The notes: generated from the sequence alone by a model not told the origin. Positions 6,690 to 14,729 are shown, numbered from the stretch's first letter. The stretch is DNA of 19,885 nucleotides from an uncultured Acetatifactor sp. (GCA_910589035.1 CAJUSI010000002.1:1-19885), one strand, 5' to 3'. A program made the numbers and translations.

Positions 6690-6854
6690 TTAAAAGCGAC
6701 CGGATATCCCCCGGCGGAGAGCGGGATAAGCCAGCGCCTCGATCACCGGGCCCAGCATCATGCAGGGTCCGCACCAGCTGGCCCGGAAGTCCACCATTAC
6801 CAGCCGATCTCCATGGAGAGCCTGTTCAAAACTTTCTTTGTTAAAATGTGTCAT
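6690..6854 (-). pseudogene. thioredoxin N-terminal fragment
   Basis: On the minus strand an ATG at 6854 opens 54 codons. The first 42 are clearly thioredoxin: MTHFNKESFEQAL, then MVDFRASWCGPCMM with the redox motif WCGPC (residues 27-31), then LGPVIEALA. After that the sequence no longer matches the fold and a stop follows at 6690. The remaining 60 or so residues of a thioredoxin are missing, cut at about 6730 close to the FecR duplicate junction. No ribosome site is evident before the ATG. It is probably inactive because the cis-proline half of the fold is absent. Confidence 0.75.
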
Positions 6855-7045
6855 TGTTTTCGCTTATGTCATGTGCAATACTATGATGTTGGGGTCAAAT
6901 GGAAGAAAGCGCTGTTCGGGTCTGCGAAAATCGAAGACGGAGAAGAACGGAGAGAACAGCAGGAAAATAGTGGCGAGAACGGCAGGAGTAAGAGCGGGAA
7001 AAGCAGCAGGAGAACGGCAGGGAGAACCGGGAAGGAGAGGAAGCC
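6855..7045. other. purine-rich spacer and leader of the esterase gene
   Basis: From about 6900 the plus strand is strikingly rich in A and G, made of irregular AGAACGG/AGGAG/GGGAAAAG words up to the start codon at 7046. The only functional element I can support is the ribosome site AAGGAG 8 bases before that ATG. I saw no convincing promoter or terminator. Confidence 0.4.
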
Positions 7046-8452
7046 ATGAACTGGGAAGGATATGAACTGGAGACGGGAAGATTCCTGGAGTATGAATACG
7101 GGATCGTGTTCCCGAAGGAGGCCGCGTCGGGGAAGCCCTATGTGTGGAGGACGGAGTTCTTCGGAGCTTTTCCCAGCGTGGATCTGGCGATGCTGAAAAA
7201 TGGTTATGCGGTTGCGTACTACCGGATTTCCGACAAATACGGCAGCTCGGAGGCGGTGAAGCTGATGGCGGCATTTCAGCCCTTTCTACAGGAGAAATGT
7301 GGACTGGCGTCCCGGACGGTTCTGTTTGGCTTCAGCAGAGGAGGGCTTTACGCGCTGCATTATGGGGCCGGATATCCGGAGCGGATTGCCGCCCTGTATC
7401 TGGACGCGCCGGTGGTGGATATTTACAGCTGGCCCGGGGGAGCCTTTTCGGGGGAGGGTTCTCCCGCAGAATGGGAGGATTGCAGGAGACTTTGGAATAT
7501 GTCCCATGACGCTTTTATGGATACGGTGAACGCCGCGGTCCATACGCTGCTGGCATGGTCGGTTCCGCTGATCATCGTGGCGGGCGGGAAGGACGAAATC
7601 GTTCCCTGGCAGGAGAACGGCATCATTCTCCAGAAGGCATACGAAAAGGGCGGCGCGGCGTTTCAGCTGATTATGAAGCCGGATTGCGGGCACCATCCCC
7701 ATAGCTTGGAGGATCCTTCACCGGTGGTGGAATTTCTGTTAAAAAACAGCGGTGAACACAACCCGAGGCCCACAGGAAATGCCGAAAAATTTCATCCTGA
7801 AAATATCATGCCGCTGGAAACCTCCCCGTTAAGAGGCAAAAGACTGCTTTTTCTCGGTTCGTCCGTTACCTGGGGCGCTGCGGCGGCAGGCGTATCCATG
7901 GCGGATTACATCCGGGTTTTGGACGGCTGTGAGGTTGTGAAGGAGGCGGTCAGCGGCACCACGCTTGCGGACCGGGGGGAGGATTCCTATCTTTCCCGCC
8001 TGCGGAGAATGGATACGGCCCAGAGCTTTGACGCCGTGATCTGTCAGCTCTCCACCAATGACGCCACACAGGGGATTCCCCTGGGCTGCATCAGCGGATC
8101 CAGGGAACCTGATACCTTTGATACGGCCACGGCGGCGGGGGCTCTGGAGGCGATTATCGCATATGCCCAAAAGACCTGGAACTGCCCCTTTGTATTATAC
8201 ACCGGCACGAAATATGAAAGCGCGGAATACCGGGCAATGGTTGACATTCTGCCGCTTTTGAGGGAAAAGTGGGGGATTCATGTTCTGAATTTATGGAATG
8301 ATGAAGAGATGAATGCCGTCCCGCAGGAAGATTACGCATTGTATATGAGCGATGCCATCCATCCTTCCCAGGCGGGGTACCTTCTCTGGTGGACGCCGAA
8401 ATTTCAGGCCTTCCTGTATGATTTGCTTTCCGGGAACAGAGAACGGGGATGA
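7046..8452 (+). CDS. two-domain esterase-like protein: alpha/beta hydrolase plus SGNH hydrolase
   Basis: The 468 residues hold two different serine-hydrolase folds and no signal peptide, so it is predicted to be cytosolic. Residues about 30-235 are an alpha/beta hydrolase with nucleophile elbow GFSRGG (Ser97), a likely acid at Asp183 (GGKDEIVPW) and histidine in CGHHPHS (216-219). Residues about 262-462 are an SGNH/GDSL hydrolase: LGSSVTWG (block I, Ser273), AVSGTT (block II), STND (block III, Asn338) and DAIHP (block V, Asp436 and His439). Such pairs often remove acyl groups from carbohydrates. The AAGGAG site fixes the start. It precedes the AraC gene and the sugar cluster, so deacylating the cluster's substrate is a reasonable but unproven role. 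Both catalytic sets look complete. Confidence 0.88.
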   Translation: MNWEGYELETGRFLEYEYGIVFPKEAASGKPYVWRTEFFGAFPSVDLAMLKNGYAVAYYRISDKYGSSEAVKLMAAFQPFLQEKCGLASRTVLFGFSRGGLYALHYGAGYPERIAALYLDAPVVDIYSWPGGAFSGEGSPAEWEDCRRLWNMSHDAFMDTVNAAVHTLLAWSVPLIIVAGGKDEIVPWQENGIILQKAYEKGGAAFQLIMKPDCGHHPHSLEDPSPVVEFLLKNSGEHNPRPTGNAEKFHPENIMPLETSPLRGKRLLFLGSSVTWGAAAAGVSMADYIRVLDGCEVVKEAVSGTTLADRGEDSYLSRLRRMDTAQSFDAVICQLSTNDATQGIPLGCISGSREPDTFDTATAAGALEAIIAYAQKTWNCPFVLYTGTKYESAEYRAMVDILPLLREKWGIHVLNLWNDEEMNAVPQEDYALYMSDAIHPSQAGYLLWWTPKFQAFLYDLLSGNRERG

Positions 8453-8487
8453 CCGGGCTGCCTTCACAACCGCTGCCTTGATTACCA

Positions 8488-8622
8488 TACGCTGAGGTAA
8501 TCATTGAAACTGAAAAACAGTACGCTGAGGTATCCATTGGAACTGAAAAAAACAATATGCTGAGGTATCCATTGAAACTGAAAGAACGGCACATTGAGAT
8601 GTACGGCAAAACTGAGAAATCC
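8488..8622. repeat. degenerate 33-35 base direct repeats upstream of AraC
   Basis: Three clear units begin at 8488, 8521 and 8556. Each contains a TAYGCTGAGGTA word, then CATTGRAACTGAAA. A fourth, weaker unit begins near 8590 (ACATTGAG...AAACTGAG). The spacing is about three helical turns. The units lie in the 210-base gap between the esterase and the AraC regulator, and end before its start codon. They may be activator sites for the AraC protein, but no half-site symmetry is visible. Confidence 0.7.
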
Positions 8623-8662
8623 GGTGTGCCGGGATACACAATGAAATGGAGAAAGCCCTGGT

Positions 8663-9562
8663 ATGCCGGGACAGACCCGTCCGCCGGATGGCACGGCATT
8701 GGGATATAAGAGGTATGGCACAGAGATGGCGCAGGCATTGGAGCTGTATGAAAAAAAGATACTGAGGGATGAGGAATTTCCGATTCAGCTGTTTATGAAC
8801 AGGTTCCGGAAAAAGGGCCGCTGCTTTGCCGTGCACTGGCACGAGCATATCGAACTGCATTATGTGGTAAGCGGGCAGACCATACTCAAGCTGGAGCAGG
8901 AGGAGATCCTGGCCCGCAAGGGCGATCTGGTTATCGCAAACAGCAATATTCTCCACGAGGGCTTCTGCGACGGGACACCCATGGAGACGCTGGTGGTCAT
9001 ATTTGACATGGCGGATTTTTCCAGGGAGCTGGCGGACAAAAATATCATCTTCCAGCCCTGGATCCGGAATGACCCGGAGATCGACCGGATGATGCGGAAT
9101 ATCTATGGGGAATTTACCCGCCAGGAAATCGGCAACCGGCTGGTCTGCAAGGGCTATCTGCTGCAGCTGGTGGCTTATCTGGTGCGGCATTACGCCCGGG
9201 AGATGCTGGATAAGGGGGACAGCCTGCGGCGCCAGAAGAAGCTGCAGAGGCTCAACAGCGTCTATCAGTACATAGAGAGCAATTATTCCGCCCCCATCGG
9301 CAACCGGGAGCTGGCGGATCTGATCCATGTCAGCGAGGGGCGATTTTATCATATTTTCAAGGAAAGCGCCGGCATGGCTCCCCTGCAGTATATCAACGAG
9401 GTGCGCCTGAGGAAAGCCATGAATCTGCTGAAGCAGGGGGACTACACGGCCACGGAGGTGGCGGATGCGGTGGGGTTTTCCGACTATAACCACTTCGGCC
9501 GTCTCTTCCGGCGCTCCTTTGGGTGCACGCCCAGTGAGGTGCGGAAAAATATCCGAACCTGA
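8663..9562 (+). CDS. AraC-family transcriptional regulator
   Basis: The 299-residue protein has an N-terminal cupin sensor (residues about 40-125, with HWHEHIELHYVVSG and RKGDLVIANSNILHEG) followed by two AraC helix-turn-helix units (about 196-297). The first is ELADLIHVSEGRFYHIFKE and the second is VADAVGFSDYNHFGRLFRR with the typical GCTPSEVRKN ending. It probably binds a sugar-like ligand and activates the adjacent genes. The start is uncertain. The ATG at 8663 has GGAG 11 bases upstream, whereas the ATG at 8726 (residue 22) has AAGAGG at similar distance and fits the usual family length better. It lies between the esterase and the isomerase/dehydrogenase cluster, in the same direction. 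Confidence 0.9.
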   Translation: MPGQTRPPDGTALGYKRYGTEMAQALELYEKKILRDEEFPIQLFMNRFRKKGRCFAVHWHEHIELHYVVSGQTILKLEQEEILARKGDLVIANSNILHEGFCDGTPMETLVVIFDMADFSRELADKNIIFQPWIRNDPEIDRMMRNIYGEFTRQEIGNRLVCKGYLLQLVAYLVRHYAREMLDKGDSLRRQKKLQRLNSVYQYIESNYSAPIGNRELADLIHVSEGRFYHIFKESAGMAPLQYINEVRLRKAMNLLKQGDYTATEVADAVGFSDYNHFGRLFRRSFGCTPSEVRKNIRT

Positions 9563-9626
9563 GACGCAAGAGCTGCCGGGCGTGAACTGCAAAACGCTGC
9601 CGGGCGTGAGACGCCAAAGCTCTGGG
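9561..9626. repeat. three degenerate 23-25 base tandem repeats after AraC
   Basis: Units begin at 9561, 9584 and 9608, with the shared words GCTGCCGGGCGT at the end of the first two and GAGACGC at the start of the first and third. The first unit overlaps the AraC stop codon. The function is unknown. The terminator lies about 70 bases further on. Confidence 0.6.
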
Positions 9627-9691
9627 CTGAGTCGTAACCCAAATTGTATAAAAGCAAGGAATGTATAAAAACAGCAGAATTATATGGGTTT

Positions 9692-9729
9692 ACAGCAGAA
9701 GAATTCTATCTTTTTTCTGCTGTTTTTTT
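9692..9729 (+). terminator. terminator after AraC with alternative 5' arms
   Basis: ACAGCAGAA (9692-9700) pairs with TTCTGCTGT (9715-9723), followed by a run of T. The same ACAGCAGAA arm also occurs at 9671-9679, preceded by AAAA that could pair further into the T run. Two mutually exclusive hairpins are therefore possible, giving one terminator or a switchable one. Confidence 0.75.
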
Positions 9730-10080
9730 ATAATTGAATTTAGAGAATAAAAAATGGGAAAGATTTCCGAAATCCGGAAATTAACAGTCAACACGGCCGG
9801 ATGACAAAAAGTGCATGACGATTTGGATATGTGGAAATAATTGCGCGGACAGCGGGAAGCCGGAGAAAGCGCGGAATGCGCCGGGGACAGGAATGTGCAG
9901 GAAGGAAACAAGGCGGAAGGGCGCGTGAACGGGAGCTTGCAGGCATGCAGGAGGACGGATGGAATCATATTTCCTGCAATAGGGATAAGCAGAGGGAGCG
10001 ACAGAATCGTAAGTCCGCAGATATGGCAATCATTCTGCCAAAAGGGCAGAAATAGTATAAAGAAGCAAGGAGGAAGAAAG
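9730..10080 (+). promoter_or_regulatory. long leader of the catabolic cluster with an operator-like palindrome
   Basis: The gap between the AraC terminator and isomerase 1 is about 350 bases. TTTCCG (9764-9769) and CGGAAA (9775-9780) form a perfect inverted repeat with a 5-base centre, the size of a small operator. A TATAAT word at 9729-9734 lacks a good -35. From 9840 to 10080 one frame stays open without stops, but its composition (arginine, glycine and glutamine rich) and lack of a ribosome site argue against a real gene extension. The isomerase start is fixed by AAGGAGGAAGAAAG before 10081. Confidence 0.45.
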
Positions 10081-11052
10081 ATGAAATTAGGAACATTTAC
10101 GGTAGTGCTTGGCGATTTGCCCCTGGAGGAGGCCTGCCGCTTCCTGGCGGAAAACGGCGTCCAGATGGTGGAGATCGGATGCGGCGGTTTCCCCGGGAAA
10201 GCCCATTGCGACGCTGCAGAGCTTTTGGCGGACGGGGAGAAGAGGAAGGAATTCCTGGACACCATCCACAGGCACGGACTGGAGATCAGCGCATTGAGCA
10301 GCCATGGAAACATGGTTCATCCCGACAAGGAGACCGCGAAGAAATTCGACGATGACCTGACCAACGCCATACTGCTGGCGGAGAAGCTGGGCGTCCCGGT
10401 GGTGAATACCTTTTCCGGTTGTCCCGGCGGCAGCCCGGAGGATAAGACCCCCAACTGGGTTACCTGCCCCTGGCCGGACGATTTCTCACAGATTCTGGAG
10501 TACCAGTGGAACGAAGTGCTGATCCCCTACTGGAAGCAGAAGACAGCCTTTGCGGCGGAACACGGTGTGCAGAAAATTGCGCTGGAGCTGCATCCGGGAT
10601 TCTGCGTGTACAACACCAGGACGCTCCTGAAACTGCGTGAAGCAGTGGGGCCTCAGATCGGCGCCAATTTCGATCCCAGCCATCTGATTTGGCAGGGAAT
10701 GGACCCCTGCGTTTCTATCAGGGAATTGGGCAAAGCGGGTGCGCTGTTCCATTTCCACGCCAAGGATACGAAGATTGATCCGGTAAATACCGCCATGAAC
10801 GGCGTGCTGGACACCACCCATTACGGGAATGAACTGGAGCGCTCCTGGATCTTCCGTTCCGTGGGATACGGGCACGGGGAGGATTACTGGAAGGCCATCG
10901 TGTCCGAACTGCGCCTGGCGGGTTATGATTACGCCATCAGCATTGAGCATGAGGACAGCCTGATGTCCGGCAGGGAGGGCCTGCTGAAAGCCATCCAGTG
11001 CCTGAAAAATGTATTGATTTTCGAGGAGCGGGGAAATATGTACTGGGCCTGA
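10081..11052 (+). CDS. sugar phosphate isomerase/epimerase-type TIM barrel 1
   Basis: A 323-residue member of the AP-endonuclease-2-like TIM-barrel superfamily, which includes IolE, xylose-isomerase-like enzymes and 3-keto-glycoside lyases. The metal ligands expected at strand ends are visible: Glu169 (ALELHPG), Asp198 and His201 (NFDPSHL), His224/His226 (FHFHAKD) and Glu289 (ISIEHED). N-terminal EIGCGG and SSHGNMVHP fit the substrate pocket. The ATG at 10081 follows AAGGAGG and is preferred to an in-frame upstream start at 9841. It is the first gene of a plus-strand cluster with two dehydrogenases and a second isomerase, so it probably isomerises or cleaves an oxidised sugar intermediate. 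The substrate is unknown. Confidence 0.9.
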   Translation: MKLGTFTVVLGDLPLEEACRFLAENGVQMVEIGCGGFPGKAHCDAAELLADGEKRKEFLDTIHRHGLEISALSSHGNMVHPDKETAKKFDDDLTNAILLAEKLGVPVVNTFSGCPGGSPEDKTPNWVTCPWPDDFSQILEYQWNEVLIPYWKQKTAFAAEHGVQKIALELHPGFCVYNTRTLLKLREAVGPQIGANFDPSHLIWQGMDPCVSIRELGKAGALFHFHAKDTKIDPVNTAMNGVLDTTHYGNELERSWIFRSVGYGHGEDYWKAIVSELRLAGYDYAISIEHEDSLMSGREGLLKAIQCLKNVLIFEERGNMYWA

Positions 11053-11115
11053 CAGCATTCATTACATTGCGTTGGGATGTAATAAAGTGAAAAGTTCTGG
11101 AAGGAGTTGACTGCA

Positions 11116-12165
11116 ATGAAGCATAGATTGGCGATAGTGGGGTTCGGCGGCATGGCGGGCTGGCATTACGACCTGATAGAGGGAATAGAGGATCTCACAG
11201 TGGCCGGAATCTGGGATATTAAAGAGGAGAGAAGGGATTACGCCGCCTCCCGGCAGATTCCTGTGTATGGGAGCCTGGAGGATTTGCTGGCGGATGAGAC
11301 GGTGGACCTGGTGCTGATCGCCACGCCGAACGATGTGCACAAAAGCATAGCCGTCAGAGCCATGGAGGCGGGAAAGAATGTAGTGTCCGAGAAGCCGGTG
11401 ACACTGTCTTCCGAAGATCTGAGAGAAATGACGGAGGCCGCAAAGAGAACGGGAAGGTTCCTTACGGTGCACCAGAACCGCCGCTGGGATGAGGATTTCC
11501 TTACGGTGAAGAAGGTGATGGAGGAGGGAAAGTTGGGAGAAATCTTCCGGCTGGAATCCAGGGTGCACGGTTCCCGGGGCATTCCCGGAGACTGGAGGCA
11601 GGAGAAGGAGCACGGGGGCGGCATGGTGCTGGACTGGGGCGTCCATCTGCTGGACCAGGCCCTGCTCTTATTCCCGGGCGTGAAGCTGGAAACTGTCTAC
11701 GCCACCTTGACCAATGTGACCAACCAGCTGGTGGACGACGGATTCAGTGCGGATCTGGGATTTGCCAACGGCATACATATGCTGGTGGAAGTGGGGACCA
11801 GCAATTTTATCAGCCTGCCCAGGTGGTATGTGCTTGGGTCGGACGGCACCGCCATGATTCGGGACTGGGGACAGGATATCCGGATTGTGCGCGCCCTGGG
11901 GACGGACGAGAAGGACGTGACGCCGGTGCGGACGGCGGCGGGGCTTACCAAGACAATGGCGCCCAGAAGGGACGACAGCATCCATACGGAGACGGAGCCG
12001 GAGGTAAAGAGCGACATTCGGGAATTCTACCAGAATGTGATGGCGGTGCTGGAAGGCCGGGAGGAGAGCCGGATCAAACTGGAAGAGGTTATGCGGGTGA
12101 TGAAGCTGATGGAGGCCGTCTTCCGCTCGGCTGAGGAGAAGGCAGTGATCCGGTTTGAAAGCTGA
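11116..12165 (+). CDS. Gfo/Idh/MocA-family oxidoreductase 1
   Basis: A 349-residue NAD(P)-dependent sugar dehydrogenase. The Rossmann motif is VGFGGMAG (residues 8-15), the conserved lysine lies in SEKPVTL (91-97), and the active-site helix reads GGGMVLDWGVHLLDQ with His177. HQNRRWDEDF near 119-128 is the usual substrate loop. The family oxidises hydroxyls of sugars, inositols and glycosides at the expense of nicotinamide cofactor. The ATG at 11116 is chosen because AAGGAG lies 9 bases before it. The in-frame TTG at 11107 touches that site and is unsuitable. It follows isomerase 1 by 63 bases, and the two are likely co-transcribed. No lesion is seen. Confidence 0.92.
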   Translation: MKHRLAIVGFGGMAGWHYDLIEGIEDLTVAGIWDIKEERRDYAASRQIPVYGSLEDLLADETVDLVLIATPNDVHKSIAVRAMEAGKNVVSEKPVTLSSEDLREMTEAAKRTGRFLTVHQNRRWDEDFLTVKKVMEEGKLGEIFRLESRVHGSRGIPGDWRQEKEHGGGMVLDWGVHLLDQALLLFPGVKLETVYATLTNVTNQLVDDGFSADLGFANGIHMLVEVGTSNFISLPRWYVLGSDGTAMIRDWGQDIRIVRALGTDEKDVTPVRTAAGLTKTMAPRRDDSIHTETEPEVKSDIREFYQNVMAVLEGREESRIKLEEVMRVMKLMEAVFRSAEEKAVIRFES

Positions 12166-12483
12166 GGAGTACGGCAGGGGCAGAAGCCTGCCCGGGATAG
12201 CGGTCTTGCAGGGAGAGAACCATTGGAACAGGTTCTCAGAATCCAGACAGGTAAAGTCAACAACCCCGCTGCAAGCAGTTGCTATGTGACCCTCGCGGCA
12301 TTCGTCAAATGTGCATGCAAGCACACTTGACTCATTGCTCGCGAGAATCAAGCTTCCGGGAAACCAGGGAGCAGGAAAAGAAGGGGAACCGGTGGGATAG
12401 GGTTCCGGGAGGCCCTGCAGAAAGATTTACAGAAAGCGGAAGAGGGAATCCGGAAATATAGTTGGAAAATAAAGGAGGACAAA
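12166..12483. repeat. 318-base gap filled with hairpins, including dispersed repeat element A
   Basis: Three stem-loops follow one another: GGCAGG/CCTGCC (12173-12192), GAGAACC/GGTTCTC (12215-12237) and a large one, 12292-12345, closed by CTCGCG and CGCGAG. In the large stem TCAAATGTGC faces GCACACTTGA around a short loop. The unit 12256-12350 (TCAACAACCCCG ... TATGTGACCC ... CTTGACTCATTGC) recurs in inverted orientation at 14735-14898. None has a T run, so these are not simple terminators. Leading into isomerase 2 is AAAGGAGGACAAA. Confidence 0.7.
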
Positions 12484-13245
12484 ATGGAGAGAATACCGAT
12501 AGCAGTACAGGTGTATTCCGTGCGGGAGGAAGCTGCGGCAGACTTTGACGGAACCATGAAGGAACTGGCCGCCATGGGATACGAGGGAGTGGAACTGGCG
12601 GGATTGTACGGGAAAAGCCCGAAGGAAATCCGCGCCAGCCTGGATCGATGGGGGCTTAAGCCTGTCAGCGCCCATGTACCCTATGAGGAGTTCGTCCGGG
12701 ACCTGGGCGGGACCATGGAGGCATACCGGGAAATCGGCTGCAGGTATGTGGCGATTCCCTGGTTGAGTCCGGAGAGATGGTACGGGGGCGAAAAATACCG
12801 GGAGACAGTGTCTTACATAGGGGTGATCGCGGAAAAGTGCAGGGAGGCGGGAATGAAGCTTCTCTATCACAATCACACCTTCGAATTCGCGCAGACCCAG
12901 GACGGCGCCCGCCAGCTGGATGCCTTTTACGGGGAGAAAGAGACGGCGGAGCTTAGCGCGGAGCTGGATCTGTGCTGGGTGAAGGTGGGCGGAGCGGACC
13001 CGGTGGAATATCTGCGCAAATACAGCGGACGCTGCCCCGTGGTGCATGTGAAGGACTTTGTAAAAGAGGATAAGCCGGTGCTGGTAGCGCTGGGGGACGG
13101 GGAACTGGGCGTGGGTCCGGTGGTCTCCCAGGCGGCGGCGAGCGGCGCAGAGTGGCTGGTGGTGGAGCAGGACGATCATTTCTACGGTTCACCCATGGAA
13201 AATATGAGGAAGAGCATCGCCTGCCTGAAGAAGCTGGAGCAGTAA
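12484..13245 (+). CDS. sugar phosphate isomerase/epimerase-type TIM barrel 2
   Basis: A compact 253-residue AP-endonuclease-2-like barrel, distinct from isomerase 1. The signature is YHNHTFEF (residues 128-135), with acidic and histidine ligands at Asp162 (AELDLCWV), His188 (VHVKDF) and Glu228 (VVEQDD). These resemble IolE/keto-inosose dehydratase-like and keto-glycoside-processing enzymes. The ATG is preceded by an ideal AAAGGAGG. It sits between the two Gfo/Idh genes, suggesting one isomerase per dehydrogenase. The last codons (LEQ, stop) lie within a 47-base sequence that is repeated 69 bases downstream. Intact, and the substrate is unknown. Confidence 0.9.
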   Translation: MERIPIAVQVYSVREEAAADFDGTMKELAAMGYEGVELAGLYGKSPKEIRASLDRWGLKPVSAHVPYEEFVRDLGGTMEAYREIGCRYVAIPWLSPERWYGGEKYRETVSYIGVIAEKCREAGMKLLYHNHTFEFAQTQDGARQLDAFYGEKETAELSAELDLCWVKVGGADPVEYLRKYSGRCPVVHVKDFVKEDKPVLVALGDGELGVGPVVSQAAASGAEWLVVEQDDHFYGSPMENMRKSIACLKKLEQ

Positions 13246-13350
13246 AAGGAATGCCCCGATTTCCACTCCGGCCAAGGCCTGATCTCCTCGCTGTAGGAAC
13301 CGTTGGAGCAGTAAAAGGAATGTCCCGATTTCCACTCCGGCCAAGGCCTG
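13235..13350. repeat. 47-base direct repeat overlapping the isomerase 2 stop codon
   Basis: Bases 13235-13281 and 13304-13350 agree at 46 of 47 positions (C versus T near the middle). Each copy contains GGAGCAGTAAAAGGAATG and ends in CCGGCCAAGGCCTG. They are separated by 22 bases. The complement of the GGCC-rich half resembles GGCCTGGCCGGAAAGGAATG at 14897-14916, so the word recurs beyond the tandem pair. Confidence 0.85.
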
Positions 13351-13542
13351 CCCGTGGAAGAGGGACTCCCGGATCCTGACAGAAGAGTCCTGGCGGCGCA
13401 GGAAAAAATTTGCAGGAAGCCTTATGTGAAAAGAATTGGAAGAAGCTCCTGCATGAAAAGATCCGGAAGGAAAGAGGGCGGATTCATTCTTCGCAGTCTG
13501 CTGCGACCGGAATTTTACCCGGCAAAGCGAGGTTGGGGCTAA

Positions 13543-13575
13543 TACCAAAGTGTCCAAAGGACATTTTCAGCTTGC
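13543..13575 (+). repeat. dispersed hairpin repeat, copy 1
   Basis: TACCAAAGTGTCC-AAA-GGACATTTT followed by CAGCTTGC. Its near-identical partner is at 14815-14848. The AAAGTGTCC/GGACA part can fold on itself. It lies 43 bases before the second Gfo/Idh gene in the 372-base gap 13246-13617, whose remaining sequence shows only a small GGACTC/GAGTCC hairpin near 13364-13387. Confidence 0.7.
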
Positions 13576-13617
13576 TGCAGGGAACCTTATCAAGAGAAAA
13601 AATATGGAGGTAGCGTC

Positions 13618-14691
13618 ATGAAAACATTAAAAGCAGGTATTGTAGGATGCGGCGGTATTGCCAACGCAAAGCATCTGCCGGCCATCCGGAAAAACGGACA
13701 TTTTGAGGCGGTGGCTTTCTGTGATTTAATCGAGGAGAGGGCCGTGAAGGCGAAGGAGGAGTACGGCACGCCGGACGCCCGTGTTTACACGGATTATCAG
13801 GAGCTGATCAAAGAAGATCTGGACGTGGTATATGTCTTAACGCCCAATAACGCCCATGCTCCTGTGACCATCGCGGCCTTAAAGGCAGGGAAGCATGTCA
13901 TGTGCGAGAAGCCCATGGCAAAGACCTATGCGGAGGCCAAGGCCATGGTGGAGGCAGCCAGGGAGACCGGAAAGATTCTGACCATCGGATACCAGAACCG
14001 TTACCGGGGAGATTCCCAGTATCTGAAGAGAGCCTGCGAAAACGGCGACCTGGGAGAGATCTATTACGCAAAGGCCCATGCCGTCCGCAGAAGGGCGGTT
14101 CCCACATGGGGCGTATTCCTGGATGAGGAAAAGCAGGGAGGCGGACCCCTGATCGATATCGGCACCCACGCCCTGGATCTGACTCTGTGGATGATGGATA
14201 ATTACGAACCGGCATCCGTGACGGGCTCCGTGTTCCGCAAGCTGGCGGACCAGAAGGAGACGGGAAACGCCTGGGGGGACTGGGATCCGGAAGTGTTCAC
14301 GGTGGAGGATTCCGCTTTCGGGTTTATAAAAATGAAGAACGGCGCTACCATCCAGCTGGAGGCGTCCTGGGCGCTGAACAGCCTGGAGGTGGACGAGGCA
14401 AAGACCAGCCTGTGCGGCACCAAAGCCGGAGCCGATATGAAGGACGGCCTTCGGATCAACCGGGTGCAGTACGGCAGGCAGTGTGTGGAGAAGCCGGATC
14501 TGGCTTCGGGCGGCGTGGCATTCTATGACGGCGTCACGGAGAAACCGGAGGATGTGGAGCAGCGTGTGTTCTATGAGGCGATTACGGAAGGAAAGCCCCT
14601 GACGGTGGAACCCGAGCAGGCCCTGGCAGTGACGCAGATCCTGGAGGCCATCTACGAGTCCGCAAAAACCGGGAAAACCGTTTATTTTTAA
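13618..14691 (+). CDS. Gfo/Idh/MocA-family oxidoreductase 2
   Basis: A 357-residue NAD(P)-dependent dehydrogenase. The Rossmann motif is VGCGGIANAKH (residues 9-19), the catalytic lysine lies in CEKPMAKT (96-103), and the core helix is GGGPLIDIGTHALDLTLW with Asp180, His184 and Asp187. GYQNRYRGD (124-132) is the substrate loop. It is longer and divergent from dehydrogenase 1, so it probably acts on another position or intermediate. GGAGG sits 7 bases before the ATG. The large hairpin-filled gaps on both sides suggest it may be transcribed separately or depend on readthrough. The gene is intact. Confidence 0.92.
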   Translation: MKTLKAGIVGCGGIANAKHLPAIRKNGHFEAVAFCDLIEERAVKAKEEYGTPDARVYTDYQELIKEDLDVVYVLTPNNAHAPVTIAALKAGKHVMCEKPMAKTYAEAKAMVEAARETGKILTIGYQNRYRGDSQYLKRACENGDLGEIYYAKAHAVRRRAVPTWGVFLDEEKQGGGPLIDIGTHALDLTLWMMDNYEPASVTGSVFRKLADQKETGNAWGDWDPEVFTVEDSAFGFIKMKNGATIQLEASWALNSLEVDEAKTSLCGTKAGADMKDGLRINRVQYGRQCVEKPDLASGGVAFYDGVTEKPEDVEQRVFYEAITEGKPLTVEPEQALAVTQILEAIYESAKTGKTVYF

Positions 14692-14729
14692 ACAATTTTC
14701 GATCAGGTATGCAGCGGAACCCTGAAATC

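Noticed and set aside
8488..8622. CRISPR array
   Set aside because: Units of 33-35 bases are adjacent and degenerate, with no unique spacers between identical repeats and no cas genes.
8501..9592. A 363-codon open frame on the minus strand across the AraC gene
   Set aside because: It is antisense to a clear AraC protein, has no recognisable domain or ribosome site, and arises from the high GC third positions of the real gene.
9841..10080. N-terminal extension of isomerase 1 by 80 residues
   Set aside because: Composition is low-complexity, no ribosome site precedes it, and an ideal AAGGAGG precedes the ATG at 10081, where family homology begins.
11107..11109. TTG start for dehydrogenase 1
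   Set aside because: It abuts the AAGGAG ribosome site with no spacer, while the ATG at 11116 has ideal spacing.
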